From positions 16,359-80,358 of the forward strand of contig ARYC01017089.1 of NCBI GenBank assembly GCA_000711775.1: DNA of 64,000 bases. Reading direction: 5' to 3'. Below the pieces are notes generated by a model that saw only the letters and a program-made list of their open reading frames with translations, was not told the origin of the DNA and made no database searches. The stretch comes from Oxytricha trifallax. Its lineage: Eukaryota; Ciliophora; Spirotrichea; Sporadotrichida; Oxytrichidae. The position numbers and the translations under genes were made by a program. This document shows, one piece after another, positions 11,954 to 23,215 of this stretch. Each line of letters starts with the position of its first letter. Position 1 is the stretch's first letter.

Positions 11954-12830
11954 ATTATATTTTTAGAACATTAACAAAAACTAATCACTTTAATTAAACT
12001 ATTATCAAACTGAAGAGCTAAAAAATAAAATGATTAATATGTCAGTTTAAAAATCTAATAAAAAACTTCATTTTGAGGTTATTTTTTATTGGAAATCTTA
12101 AGGAACTTATAATTTAATAATTGAAGAGCGCAATCAATCTTATTGAATAATTGATCAGATTCTTTGTAAGAATATGGCTGGGATTTGATCACTTGATAAC
12201 CACACTTGTAAATATTTTCTACTATTAATTTACTTTCACATACTTATCTAAAATATGAAATACTCAAATATTTTTGGAAAAGACTGAGACGCCTGAAGTT
12301 AATGAGATTCTCTCTAAGTTATCTTATAATATAATTTAGTTTAGTAATAATATAAAATAAAAAAACATATGTCCTCAGATATAAGTATATCAATAATCAG
12401 GGAAAAATATGTAACCACACAAATATTTGATTTGAAGCATAGAGTTTGTCTCTTCAAACTAACTAAATATTATAGTTATATATTTAATACTTTACTTAAT
12501 AACTTTGACAATGCTTTTGTTATTTTTTACTATAAAATAAATCTCTCGGATAATATTGGCAATAAATGTTAGTTATATTCAAATTAAAATTAATATAGAA
12601 CTTAGGCTTAATATTTGATGATTATATGCTTATATAATTGATATGTACTCTATTAGATACTAAAACTCATTCTAAAACCTTTAAAATTTTTATTTAGTGA
12701 TCATAAATAAATTAAAAATTAATCCTGTAATCTTTATATTAGAAAATAGGTTGAAATAAAATAAATTAAAACTTATGTTTGGTGTACAGTAAAATCAAGA
12801 AAATTTTAAATTAAAGGTATTATTAAAATA
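11954..12830. other. AT-rich non-coding stretch
   Basis: No convincing coding frame on either strand; a 67-residue ATG frame at 12369 has no coding character. The region fits germline-limited spacer. Confidence 0.45.
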
Positions 12831-13143
12831 CTGGGGGAAGTTTCCTACCCCGGGTAATTTCCTGCCCCATACATAAAAATATGCAATTATTATAATTTTC
12901 AAAGAATCTTTATAATTAATTATGATATAGTTATTTTTATTCTAGCTTAAAATATCATTTCTACCTTGATAATGAATTCACGTTTTAATGAAAATCACAT
13001 TATGTATCTTGAAAATTATATATTAATAAAATTTGTTTAGTACATGGTAATAGTAATTAAAATGGAAATTTATAAGTTTCTAATATTTCTATTGCCAAAA
13101 ATATGAAATTTAATGTTGGGGGCAGGAAACTTCCCCCCCCAAA
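12831..13143. mobile_element. 313-bp element with G-rich terminal inverted repeats
   Basis: The left arm contains GGGGGAAGTTTCCTACCCC (about 12833-12851) and the right arm GGGGGCAGGAAACTTCCCCC (about 13118-13137), its inverted match. A second, degenerate left-arm unit GGGTAATTTCCTGCCCC follows at 12852-12868. TA dinucleotides flank both ends (12829-12830 and 13144-13145). The AT-rich interior has no ORF. It is probably a MITE or a decayed transposon. The ends are unlike the GGAATACA MITEs and unlike the TBEs in this window. Confidence 0.55.
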
Positions 13144-13316
13144 TACTGTATTTATCTTGTAAACATGAAAAATTTAAATTACATTTTTTGAAATAAAGAT
13201 TTTATTCCCAAAAATAAAATCTTATTGATCTATTGAATGATAGTCACATTTAAGTTCTTAGTTGAGCTGAAAGTTTTGTATAAATATACAATTTCTAAAA
13301 GATTTATGTATAAATA
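13144..13316. other. AT-rich spacer
   Basis: Nothing recognisable between the G-rich element and the 3' end of the next minus-strand gene. Confidence 0.4.
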
Positions 13317-15764
13317 TCAAAAATATATTTTTTCATTATACTTAATTTATTTAAATTTTACCACAGCTAATAAAACACGAAAAATTATAAGAATTATATT
13401 TATTCTTGATTTTTAAGGAAAAATATATTATATAGCCTAAATTTACTCGGTTCTGTAATTATATAAAATCGAACACTAAAATATTTATTTAAAACGACTT
13501 GGGAATTGAGATTAGTCATATTCCTTGTAATTTTTCAAATCAGTATATTTTCTATTGCGTTTTTTTGGGTCCATTACTGGAGTTTTTGACACATCAAACT
13601 TAGTGCTAATAACTTTGACATTTGGAAATTCCTTAGAATAATTGCTACCACCTTCAGCTCTAGAAAGTTAAAGTTCATTGGTAGGCTGAAGGGAGGACAT
13701 CATTTAAGGGCTTCCCCATTAAAGTTACCCTGGTCCTAGTTGATTTCTGTCCATGGTATCTATAAGTGCTCTTCCTGATTCTTTGTGCAAAGGATGTCTC
13801 AAGTTTTCCTTCGAACCAGCTCTTCTCATGTAATTAGAATTTCTGAAAATTGACTGGAAAGTATTCTTAAAATCAAATGAACTCTTTTACATGGAACCAA
13901 ACCTGTTTAAGTTACCATTTTGGTACATCGATTTGAGGTTACTAAGATGCGTTTATTTCTTTTCATCTTCGTTTGCTCTCAAACGTTTTTAAAGATCTTA
14001 TTCTTCATGCTGTATATCTAATTGCTCTTTTGGAGCTACTTTTTCTTTGAGAATTTTGATTTTCTGCATAAATTCTTGTCTTTGTTAGGCATTTGTAATA
14101 ACTGACTTTCTACTCATCCAAGATGCAACAGAGGGGTTTTTAGGAGCAAATAAATTATGCCTGTTTATCTTATCTGACATTAAATCTATATAGTTGTTAC
14201 CTGGATTTTTAAACTCTTCAGTTATTTCAGGTTCCTCAAAGTTTGAATCTTAAATAATTGCTGAAATGGCACTTTCGACTGTAGCCATAGGCATAGAATC
14301 ACATTATTAATGCATGCTTATAAACGGATTAAGTGCTTTGAAAGTTATGATAATATCTGTGCATTGTGATTTTACAAGAATATATGACATAAGCATAAGT
14401 CTAGTATCTTCGAAAATCATTTGCTTCTCTAGAGGAACTATTCCAGGGTAATCTTTCCAGTATTCATACACTTCCTTTTACATTTTACTCCAAATATATT
14501 TAATAAGAACCTTCTTCTTTTTAAGAGATACTACTTTTTCTAGCTCTTTCATTAACGAGATACATTTTTAGTAAGGGAATGATCTTGCTTTTGAACAAGA
14601 TTCGCCAGAAATAATAGTCTTTTCAGGCTCTTAATCATCAATATCTATTTTGCTCTATTTTTAGTTTGGGTACTCCTTAAGACTGTCAATAAGCTTTCTT
14701 TAAAGCATTTATTTCTCTGATGGTCGAGTTTAAGTGTTATACTAACCAAATTCTGGAAAATTATAGCTTTTATTTGCATCTCTCAATTTCGGACCTGCTA
14801 TCCAGATGGTTGGTCAACTCACTAATTCTCATACAAATAGGGGCTCGAAACCCAGGGTTCGCTAATATTTATACCTGGTTAAAACAATGAACATTCTAGG
14901 GTTCTGTAGTGTCTGTACCGAGTTAAATGTACGGGATGCTCGTTCGTAAATGGTATGTTTTAAAATAACTGCATATGTCCTGGCTTGAAAAATCGGAGTG
15001 GTTTCACTGATGTAGGATGTGAGTTTGGACACAGTAGAGTTTTGCAGTGACCTCACCTGATGTTTTCAGAGGTGAGGTTGTGAGGAAGACTTCCTTGAGT
15101 GTTATTTATCCTGTATATTAGTTTCCTAAATAAATTATTTATCTATCTATTTGCATCTCTCTTCACAATTTAAAACTCGAATGCTTTATCATCCATGTTT
15201 TCTAGCAGAATTTGAGGCTATCCACCTTGCTTTATTTACTTTCTCTCTAGATAGAACTTGTGGTTTAAATGATACTGATCACATACTTCCCAGAAACTTA
15301 AGTCTACATTACTCATTATATTCATAGCGTTTTGTAGTTCAATTAAGTCTTCTCTAAAAGCTTCAGAGGCTGCATTCATAATAACCTTTGAAATTTAATA
15401 TCCCAGAACCATTTCCTTTACTTAATCATCGAGATAGTTCTTTTAGCCTTGCCTCAAAGAGTTGTACTAAAACATTAAAATACATACATTTAATGTAATC
15501 GATTTGATAGAACTTAACGAGTGTCAATTTTAGAAGTAAAATGAAAGTCTTAACGCTTTCTAAAATCTTATTAAATCTTTACTGTTTCATGACTGTATCT
15601 TCAATTAGTCTGTCAGAAACTTTAAATGTGTTTTTAATTCCACTCTTATTATACTCACTATGAAACTCGCTAGTTATCATTGTATTCATGTTGAGTTTTA
15701 CTATTGATAGTTGGTCTCCAAAAAGTTCAATTAATACTTTCAATGGATGATTACGGTTTTTCAT
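13317..15764 (-). CDS. Unrecognised ~670-residue cytosolic protein
   Basis: ATG 15764-15762. The frame runs to a TGA near 13319-13317, but codons after ..NYKEYDQSQFPSRFK are low-complexity, so the true end could differ. IES 15482-15542 and the SINE-like insertion 14785-15161 must be removed. The N-terminal half is helical with no membrane segments. A central hydrophobic helix pair (FEDTRLMLMSYILVKSQCTDI) recalls the helical core of VPS9-type Rab exchange factors, too weakly to assert. The C-terminal third is basic, coiled (EKVAPKEQL.., QDLQKRLRANEDEKK) and Ser/Asn-rich. Function unknown. Confidence 0.6.
14785..15161 (+). mobile_element. tRNA-headed SINE-like insertion with 14-bp direct repeats
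   Basis: TATTTGCATCTCTC occurs at 14771-14784 and again at 15148-15161, flanking a 363-bp body richer in G+C than its surroundings. The head looks tRNA-related on the + strand: an A-box-like TATCCAGATGG (14799-14809), a B-box GGGCTCGAAACCC (14841-14853) about 42 nt downstream as in tRNA genes, and partly pairing acceptor-like ends (GGACCTG with CAGGGTTC). The 3' end is a short low-complexity tail (TAAATAAATTATTT, ATCT repeats). Head, tail and long target duplication are the marks of a SINE. Deleting body plus one repeat keeps the host reading frame (KRDAN-KSYNF). Confidence 0.6.
15482..15542. other. IES, TAAAAT pointer, 61 bp
   Basis: TAAAAT at 15476-15481 and 15537-15542. Removal joins SVKTFIL to MFQYNSLRQGQK of the unknown protein. 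Confidence 0.65.
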
Positions 15765-16053
15765 AAAGCTAATAAATGAATTTAGATTAATCTAAGCAAA
15801 ATGAAAAAGAATAGAAAAATCCATTTCTTAAATTTCATCTAAATATTTATTATCCTTTTTAGGAAAGTGTTAAGTATATTAATTTTATATTATAAATTTG
15901 ATTTTACTATATTTTTAAAGCTATTATTAAGCAACGAAAGAGTTTTTTAAATTTTATTAAATTTTGTGAGCTAATTATAATGTTCCCTTTTTATTAATGA
16001 TTACATATTGGATTTTATGCTTTTGGATGATCTTCAGCTTTCTCTTAAACAAA

Positions 16054-17100
16054 TCATTCACAATATATTGAGTTTAAATTCATTAATATCTAACTTTTTA
16101 TTATTTGATTGTCTTAAGTATTTTTAAGAAAATCCTTAATTTTGTCTTCCCTCACTCTTTAACTTCTAGCCACATCTTCAGAGAATTGCCTTCTAAGCTT
16201 CACTTCGAAATCCTTTTTAGATCTTGCTTGAAAAGTAAGTTCTCCATTGTTACTTGAATACCTTGGACTTTAGTTGAAATAAGTTTAATCTATGGAGTTG
16301 GTTTAATCGCTAAGGGGAGAGAATATCATGTTTTCTTTATGAGTATTTTATATTTCAATTTAGTGCGAATCTCTTGGATCTGTTGATTATACTAGCTCCA
16401 TGTCGTCCTCGCAATCATGAATTATTAAAATTACTCAAAAACAAAATAACTCAATAGTGCTTTATCATAAAAATCAGTCAATAATCTCGGCAAATAGTTA
16501 TATATTATTATTAATCACATTCTTCAACTGGAGAATCTGCAAAATATTAAGTTAATTGATTTTTGTCAATTTCATGATGCTAAGTTGAGCTAGACAAATT
16601 AAATATATCTGCTTTAGTAGAGTCAGACAGACATTTCCTTATAGCTTTATTTTTGATTGCCTCTTTTTGCATATTCACTTCTATGTTCCATTTATAGGTC
16701 TAGTATTTTTTATAGGTTTGATGCTTAATTTTCTCTATAAAGTTATACAGCAGAGGCTCTCCCCAATCACAAGTAGTTCCTATTAAAAACTCTTCCAAAA
16801 ATTGTATCGCTTAGTCGAAGGGAGAGAAATCCTATAAGATGAAAGATTAAATATAATTAAGTCAAGTTTATTGTATAAATTCCCAATTAAATGAATGAGT
16901 TTCTAAGAACAGCTGATTAATCTTACCTTTATTTATACCAAGTGATTGTGACTATCTATGCTCAGGATTTATCTGAGTTTGCCTTTAGATTTTTCAACTC
17001 TTGTTTTTTAGGCTTTAGTAAGCTTTTTGAATTTATTTTATACTCTAGAGCGATCTTAAGCTTGACACATTAAAGTCTCTCGGGATCTTTGATTCCCCAT
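16054..17100 (-). CDS. Unrecognised 283-residue protein, MGNQ start
   Basis: ATG 17100-17098 to TGA 16056-16054. Removing intron 16832-16926 (GTAAGA..TTATAG) and IES 16417-16516 leaves exactly 284 codons. It begins MGNQRSRETLM; the Gly at position 2 could allow N-myristoylation (inference). A basic N-terminus (KFKKLTKAQKTRVEKSKGK) is followed by a hydrophobic/aromatic core (FDQAIQFLEEFLIG, EPLLYNFIEKIK), an acidic patch (ECDCEDDMELV) and a charged C-terminus. I do not recognise the family. Confidence 0.65.
16417..16516. other. IES, AATC pointer, 100 bp
   Basis: AATC at 16413-16416 and 16513-16516. Removal joins DSPVEECD to CEDDMELVQ. Confidence 0.65.
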
Positions 17101-17213
17101 TACTGCTTAATTACCTTACAATATTAATAATTATTATAAATCTATTAAACTTTACTACTAAATTACTTTAAATAGAACTTTATAGTCATATGAAAAATTG
17201 TATTTATGTGTAA

Positions 17214-19829
17214 TCAGAAAATAATTTCATCAACAGCTAGAGAGTTCCATATGATAAACTACATGTTTTATATTAAATTAGTCTACTTAACTTCAATGCC
17301 ATTTCTATGAGGGTAAAATTGTACCTTATTTATGTTTAACTAGCTTATCAATTAATTGCCAAGTGACCCAAAAAACTCGATTTTTATGTATGTTTATTTA
17401 TCGATAAGGTGTGGTAATTTATCAACTCCCTCAAAAATCTAATTCTAATCCCAATATATTTATTTTACACTTTCATTTTTTGTACTCTACCTAGTCAAAC
17501 CACCTATTAGATCAAATCCATAAGAAGTTTGATTATTTTTAGAGTAAGGATAGCTGGAAAGTACTAATCCCATTCCATATTAATCGTCACTTAAGTTAGT
17601 CAAATTGTATGGGTGGCATTAATTGTGCAATTATTCAGTTATTACATTATCATTGAAAGTAGTCATGTGGGTTTTGAGTTCTTAAAACGATTTTATCACA
17701 TTTAAGCATTCTTTATTTAGAAAATTAAAGTTTTCACTAGTATCTACCTGTAAATCCATTTCATTTTGTTGGCTCAATTATTCAAAGGATTTGAGAAGGA
17801 TGTCTTCATATTAGGAATTTATTTGTTAGTTTTATGGAGAAATCTATTCTTTTATAGAATTCACTGATTCTATAAATATTGTCATAGAAAGTTCATGCTG
17901 ACCAAAAAGCGAGACTAAATCATTTTAAAATGGGACGATTTGCCAGATTATACATTGAAAATCTTAAGTTGGATGCTTCACTTTCAAAAGACTACCAATT
18001 GATTGAGAATGAATAGTAGTCTTTAAAATTTTATTCACTTCAAATAGTGGTAACAGTATTCTTAAACATCTCGCTTAAAGAGTTTAATGTAAAGTTATTA
18101 CAATAAAGCAATTAAGAATGTAAATATTTTAAGTCTGAAGTATATAAATTCTCAATATACATAAAAAGAATATTCCCTATATATTGATATAAAATCAAAG
18201 AATCTACTCAACCCTTATAAAGACAAGTATTTTTCTGTGTATTTCTTAATTTAATTACATATTTACTATAATTTGATCCAAAACTTTAATTAATTTTATG
18301 ATATTCTTTTAATCTAGTACTTTCCAATTATAGGCATCCTCCCATTCGATACTTTCATGGGTATCTAATAGCTTAACAAGTTTTGCTCTTATTAATTCTA
18401 AATCGAGTAATTTAACTTTAAATTATCAACATGCTTTTACGTGAGCTCAACTTCTTCAAGCTAGACGCAACTTGATACCTAGAGATTTGTTAAATTCATT
18501 TTTGAGCTTAATGAGATTTAAATTTCACATTCTTTTTTAAAATCATGATGTACTAATAATTATCCCTAAACAAATCCTAAAACATCGTCTTGACTTTACC
18601 CGTCTTTAATTTCAATAAAATTAAGGTAATAAAGTAAAGAATTAAATTCATTTTAGTTATATGAAGCTTCTCATTCAAGAAGAACATCAAAAATAAAAAG
18701 AATTATAAAAAATAGTATCAAAGTTTCATTTTGTTTTTGATTCTATGAGAAATCGCTAAAGGCGCTTTGCTAGAACATAAAATCCCCTTCCCATTCTTTG
18801 GCTCTTAGAGATTTGAAAGTCTTTTCTTTTGATTGAAATAACTTGGGTTATTAAATATGAAAAATAAATCAATTCTTTGAATGATATAGCAGATAATATT
18901 ATCCCCTATAACTTTTCATCTTCAATATCGATTAAACCTGCTCTCATTGACTCCTTCAACATTTAATAGCTCTAATCAAAATCATCATTAATTATAGTCC
19001 CGAAAGGACACATTAAATCTAAAAGCATTCTGAACCAATCCCAGAAACTATTGTGTTTTTGAGTATTAATTGTGAGGTCTAAATTTTCTCGAATAATTTA
19101 ATCTATTTTTTGCAAAAATTCTAAATACTTAATAATCAATAAAGAATTTTCCTCTATATAAAGCTTAATCTCACAGTTATTTGTGGAGGACGAATTTTAA
19201 GACTTAAATTCTTATTCAATTTAGTCGTCTTCTATGATAGAAAGAACTGTAATCATGTAGTATTATTTGTTTCTTATTTAAAGTATTGGCCAAAGTTCTT
19301 TCTTGTTAATCAGTAATTTTTTCAAGATTTTATCTGATTAATCAATTTCATTTTGATGTGATGAATCTTCACTATTATTCACTTATATTGAATCCTTCTA
19401 AATTCCTTATGTTTAGGTGTCTATATTTTTCACAGTGTTTTCATGAAAGTTATTGTATTAATCACTTTACAATTTTATTGATTTAAAATCTCTCTCAATT
19501 TACTTTTGCAAATTTTCTAGCATTGGATTATCCCAGTATTCGTAATCAATTTTGTAATCTTACTAATGTGGCAATTTTTACTTTTCTTTTTCTAGTTTAA
19601 ATGGCTGTATTATTTATCTAGAGAAAGCAAGTTTGAAGACAGCGTTTTCTGGAATTGGGAAATACTCAAGTTTACTGTTAGCGATGTTACTTGATGAATT
19701 TATTGATAAATTTATAAAATATTAATAATCAGTCGAGAAAGAATTCTTATACCTTTATTCAATAGTTATAAATCTCTTGTGAAACACAATCTCTTCAGAA
19801 TTGGCATCAATAACAAAAAATGCTCTCAT
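17214..19829 (-). CDS. Probable AP-5 adaptor complex mu subunit
   Basis: ATG 19829-19827 to TGA 17216-17214. The N-terminus MRAFFVIDANSEEIVFHKRF then TIE closely resembles the longin-type start of AP-5 mu (RAxWIxN..xxVFSRRFPxVE). WPILQIRNKQYYMITVL fits the same domain. A mu-homology region follows (VQGQLLVHHDFKKECEI), and the end reads YIKIEFFGSLGNQLI..QFIIWNSLAVD, like the last strands of a mu-homology domain. AP-5 works in late endosome/lysosome sorting. Several IESs interrupt the 3' half; one is only 20 bp (18404-18423). Others near 18590-18720, 18060-18260 and upstream of the C-terminal block were not resolved to the base. Orthology is inferred from pattern, not alignment. Confidence 0.5.
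18404..18423. other. Micro-IES, TAAAT pointer, 20 bp
   Basis: TAAAT at 18399-18403 and 18419-18423. Removal converts two overlapping frames into HVDNLELIRAKLVKLLDT. Confidence 0.55.
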
Positions 19830-20055
19830 TTGTATTTTAATTATTATACCTTAAATTTTAAAGCTTTTACGTGAATCTGATTAATGTGACGTTATTAATA
19901 AGATTTGTAATCAAGAATCAATCTAGTTTGTTAGTAAATGGAAGAAATCTTAATTTAAGATTTAAGATATCTAGATTGATATTTTTGTAATTACATTTAA
20001 GACTTAACTTTATACCACAAACTAAACATCACAAATATCAAGTATTTTTGACGAA
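19830..20055. other. Divergent intergenic spacer
   Basis: 226 bp between the starts of the AP-5 mu-like gene (-) and the bisphosphatase gene (+). No feature recognised beyond AT-rich sequence. Confidence 0.4.
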
Positions 20056-21344
20056 ATGGAAACTAAATCATCACCACTAGAGATTCTTCAACTTAAAGGA
20101 AGGGCCTATAATTTGAAGATCTTATAAGAAAATTATCTGCACATTAAAATAATGAGTACTGTAATATTTTAAGTATAAATAAAAGAAAGAAGTATTTAAT
20201 TCCTTCATAAAAATTGTAGTAATCACTTAAATATGACGAAGGTTTTAAAAAAAAATTGTAATTCTTAAAAGACTATATAAATTAAAAAAATTAAAGTTAT
20301 TTTCAAAATATGATTAATATTTTATGAAAATAACATTTATTAAAATGTAGCTCCAAATTTAAATTGAGAAAATTTTATTTCAAAAAGGGAGAGCTAATTA
20401 TTTTAATTAAGTTATTACTTTAAGTCGTTTTAAATACATCCCTTTAAGGAGAACTTGGCGTTGTCTACCAAGGCATTTTGGAGTCCTGCAAAGAAATTGC
20501 TGAGCATTTGAGGTACTCTACTAGTAACAAGATTCAAACAACCAACGATTTCGGAGATGTTCAACTCGATCAAGATGTCTAAACTGACTCCCTAATCTTT
20601 GAAGCACTCAAGAATACTGGTATGGTATACGCTGGTCTCTCAGAAGAGAGAAGTTACGTGACACAGCTCGATGATAACGGAAAGTACATTGTTACTTTTG
20701 ACCCTCTTGATGGTTCAAGTATCATTGATACCAACTTCACAATTGGATCAATCTTCGCCATCTGGCCCAGAGGAGACCTAAACGAGATGACTGGAAGAAA
20801 GATTGTAGGAGCTGCTCTAGCTCTCTATGGTTCAAGAACAAACATCTTGATTTACAACCCAGACACTGAAACTGTTGATGAAGCTACCTTGCAAAAAACT
20901 GAAGATGGTGAACTAAACTGGGTGATCTCAGAAAAAAATATCAGAATCAAACCTGAAGGTAGATACTTCTCCCCAGGCAATACTAGATCTATTCAGTACA
21001 ACTAAGGTTATAAAGATGCTATTCAGTTCTGGTCTCGTAATGGCTATATCTTGAGATATTCAGGTGGAATGGCACCAGATTGTTACCATGTCTTCAAAAA
21101 GAAGGAAGGTGTTTTCTCATCAGTAAGTGCTGAACCAAAGGTTACTCCAAAGCTGAGACTTCTCTATGAATGTGCACCTATTAGTTTCTTATGTGAAAAG
21201 GCTGGAGGTGCTTCAAGTGATGGAGAGAAGTCAGTTCTTGATATCCAGGTTAGCGGCTATACTCAAAAGTGTGACATCATTATTGGTTCTCGCGAGGAAG
21301 TTGCAAGAGTTGAGAGATTCTTGGCTAAAAACAAGAATTAATGA
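20056..21344 (+). CDS. Sedoheptulose-1,7-bisphosphatase-type enzyme
   Basis: The C-terminal ~300 codons are continuous to TGA 21342-21344 and clearly belong to the FBPase/SBPase fold: GELGVVYQGILESCKEIAEH, NDFGDVQLDQDV, the metal-site signature FDPLDGSSIID, SPGNTRSIQYN, RYSGGMAPDCYH and EKAGGASSDG. Cleavage of a sugar bisphosphate to the monophosphate plus phosphate is expected. The spacing and DGSSIIDTNF match SBPase better than FBPase. The N-terminus (ATG 20056, METKSSPLEILQLKG) is separated by a non-coding stretch at about 20110-20410 that must be an IES, intron or both; the junction is unresolved. Codons in the main block are richer in G+C than neighbours, suggesting high expression. Confidence 0.85.
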
Positions 21345-21509
21345 AGAATCATGGGTAGAGGAACTTTAGGATTGATTCATTGAGAAAGAGCTGCCTCCCA
21401 AATTTATTAAATGGACAAATACTAATCATTAATATCAAGTTTATTAAAAATGTATTTAACTTTCTCTTTAAGTGAGATTTTTTTAAAAGAAAAAATATAG
21501 TAATTTAAA

Positions 21510-22694
21510 ATGGAAAAAACTCGTAAAACATTAGTGCTTGGTGACAGCTAAGTTGGTAAAACTGCACTTATTTAATAACTCTTTGATCCTTTTTAAGATA
21601 ATTCTTTTTTGCAAAATTAAATAAAAAAGAACCCTAAACCCACGACAGGTTGCATGCTCCATGTTCATTACTTGAATTAATATTTCCAAAGTTTACAATA
21701 GACATCAATAGATCAGCATTTTACAATTGAAATTTATTTAAACCCAATTTAACAATAATTTTAATTATTTCTAAGCAATCCTAATCCACCCATTCTTAAA
21801 ATTATTCAAGGTCAAGCACCCACAACACCCGTTAAATCTACGACTACTTCCTTGAATTTCATGATATTTCATGAAACATTTACCCTCAACATTAGAGCAG
21901 CATACCCTCTATGATTAAAACTTACTTGGTAGAGAACTTTGACAGTGTAATTTTTGTATTCGATCTGAACAATCTAAAGTCTTTGAATAGTATAAGAATG
22001 TTTATGAAACTATTGCCCTTAATCAATTAAATTAATACCAGGTCAAGTGATAGTAGCATATAGATCACCAAGGAAGAACAGGAATAAATGAATGATTGGA
22101 AAAACGTATAAGAAAAAATGCGCAAAGTGCCTATTTTGATTGTTGGAAATAAATAGGATCTCATTAATCAATCTAAAGCTTAGTATTTAAACCCTGCATA
22201 TATAACATCAATTTAATTGACTCATAAGTATTAAAAAATATGATTTTCTAAGTTTAAAAATCAATGTGAAAGTCATGAAGGTTATAAAAGAGCTAGATTC
22301 AGAGAAATAATGCACATACATTGAAAGTGGAATAAGCTCATTAGGTTCACGATATTTGAATAAAGATGATATAGAAACATACATTTAGAAATTATTTGGA
22401 AATATTTTAGATTCTTCAAGCAGTTACCAATAAACATATAATTCAAATGATAAAGACATTTCATTTAATAAAAACATCAATGATTTTGAAAGTGGGTCAA
22501 ATATTTTACACTCGGGCAAAAAGGAATTTAGAGATTAAGATGAACATAAAGAATAGATTTAATCATAAGTAATACAAGGATAAGCAGGATTATTTGGATC
22601 ATTAAGAAATAAACTAAGTAATATGCTATTCACAAATAATTAGAATGAAATAAATACAAAAGCCTAAATTAGCAAAAGTGATTTACCAATATGA
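21510..22694 (+). CDS. RABL3-like small GTPase
   Basis: ATG 21510 to TGA 22692-22694. P-loop GDSQVGKTAL opens the protein (MEKTRKTLVLGDSQVGKT), then KPTTGCMLHVHYL (switch I Thr-Gly), DYFLEFHDIS (WDxGG equivalent), SVIFVFDLNN and ILIVGNKQDL (NKxD). Unlike Rabs it has no C-terminal cysteines. The long insert between switch I and DYFLEF and the divergent HDIS fit RABL3-type GTPases. A non-coding piece near 22200-22262 separates NKQDLINQSKAQYLNPAY from INVKVMKVIKELDSE; its pointer was not identified. A TGA (21872-21874) interrupts HDIS-NIYPQH; a 9-bp repeat ATTTCATGA overlaps it (21856-21864, 21866-21874). The C-terminal ~130 residues are Ser/Asn/Gln-rich. Confidence 0.65.
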
Positions 22695-22714
22695 TTTGAA
22701 TTTAGCTAATCTTC

Positions 22715-23098
22715 TCAGTTTGATATCTCGTTTTATTAATCAATTTTTTTCTTATTTTATTCTTTAATTATCTCTTATACCTAATTAAATAACTAAACCT
22801 GCTCCTCATCGTCCTTTCCTTAAAAAGCTCCCTCTTTTTCCATCATTTTCCACAATTCTTCTTTTTCTCGATACTCTGTGAATATATTATAAGCTTAATA
22901 TGTATTTATCATTCCTCCTAGATATAGCACAGCTGGTACAGCTATAAAGAAAACTTTTATTCCTGTGGGAGATCCTGGAAACATTTTTGCATTTTTATGC
23001 GTGTAAAACCCTCCAAATAGGAAAAACAGAGGTGCTGAGAAAAGCTTGCAGGCTAGACATTTGTCTTTACTAATGAAAGCTCCTTGGTTTAATTTCAT
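22715..23098 (-). CDS. Small two-helix membrane protein, DUF4536/DMAC1-like
   Basis: ATG 23098-23096 to TGA 22717-22715, 127 residues and uninterrupted. KDKCLACKLFSAPLFFLFGG is a CxxC followed by a Gly-containing hydrophobic helix, as in the short TMEM261/DMAC1 (DUF4536) proteins linked to mitochondrial complex I assembly; a second helix (IKVFFIAVPAVLYLGG) follows. The charged C-terminus (YREKEELWKMMEKEG) is probably soluble. The assignment rests on motif pattern and size only. It is convergent with the RABL3-like gene, with only 20 bp between stop codons. Confidence 0.45.
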
Positions 23099-23215
23099 TT
23101 TTAAAATAGTATGATTTAATTATAATTTTATCATGATTTGTGGCTAGAAATATATGACTTGGAGAGAGTAAAAATGTTCTAATAAGATGATTAAAAAAGT
23201 TAAATATATCCATAA

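Noticed and set aside
12369-12572. 67-residue ATG frame as a gene
   Set aside because: AT-driven amino-acid composition with no motif, no continuation into other blocks and no neighbouring coding signal.
14792-14862. A functional tRNA gene
   Set aside because: The A and B boxes fit but the arms pair imperfectly, there is no clear anticodon arm, and the unit is the head of a longer insertion with target duplication.
13317-15764. VPS9-domain exchange factor assignment
   Set aside because: Only one helix-rich segment resembles the VPS9 core; the expected upstream and downstream motifs were not found.
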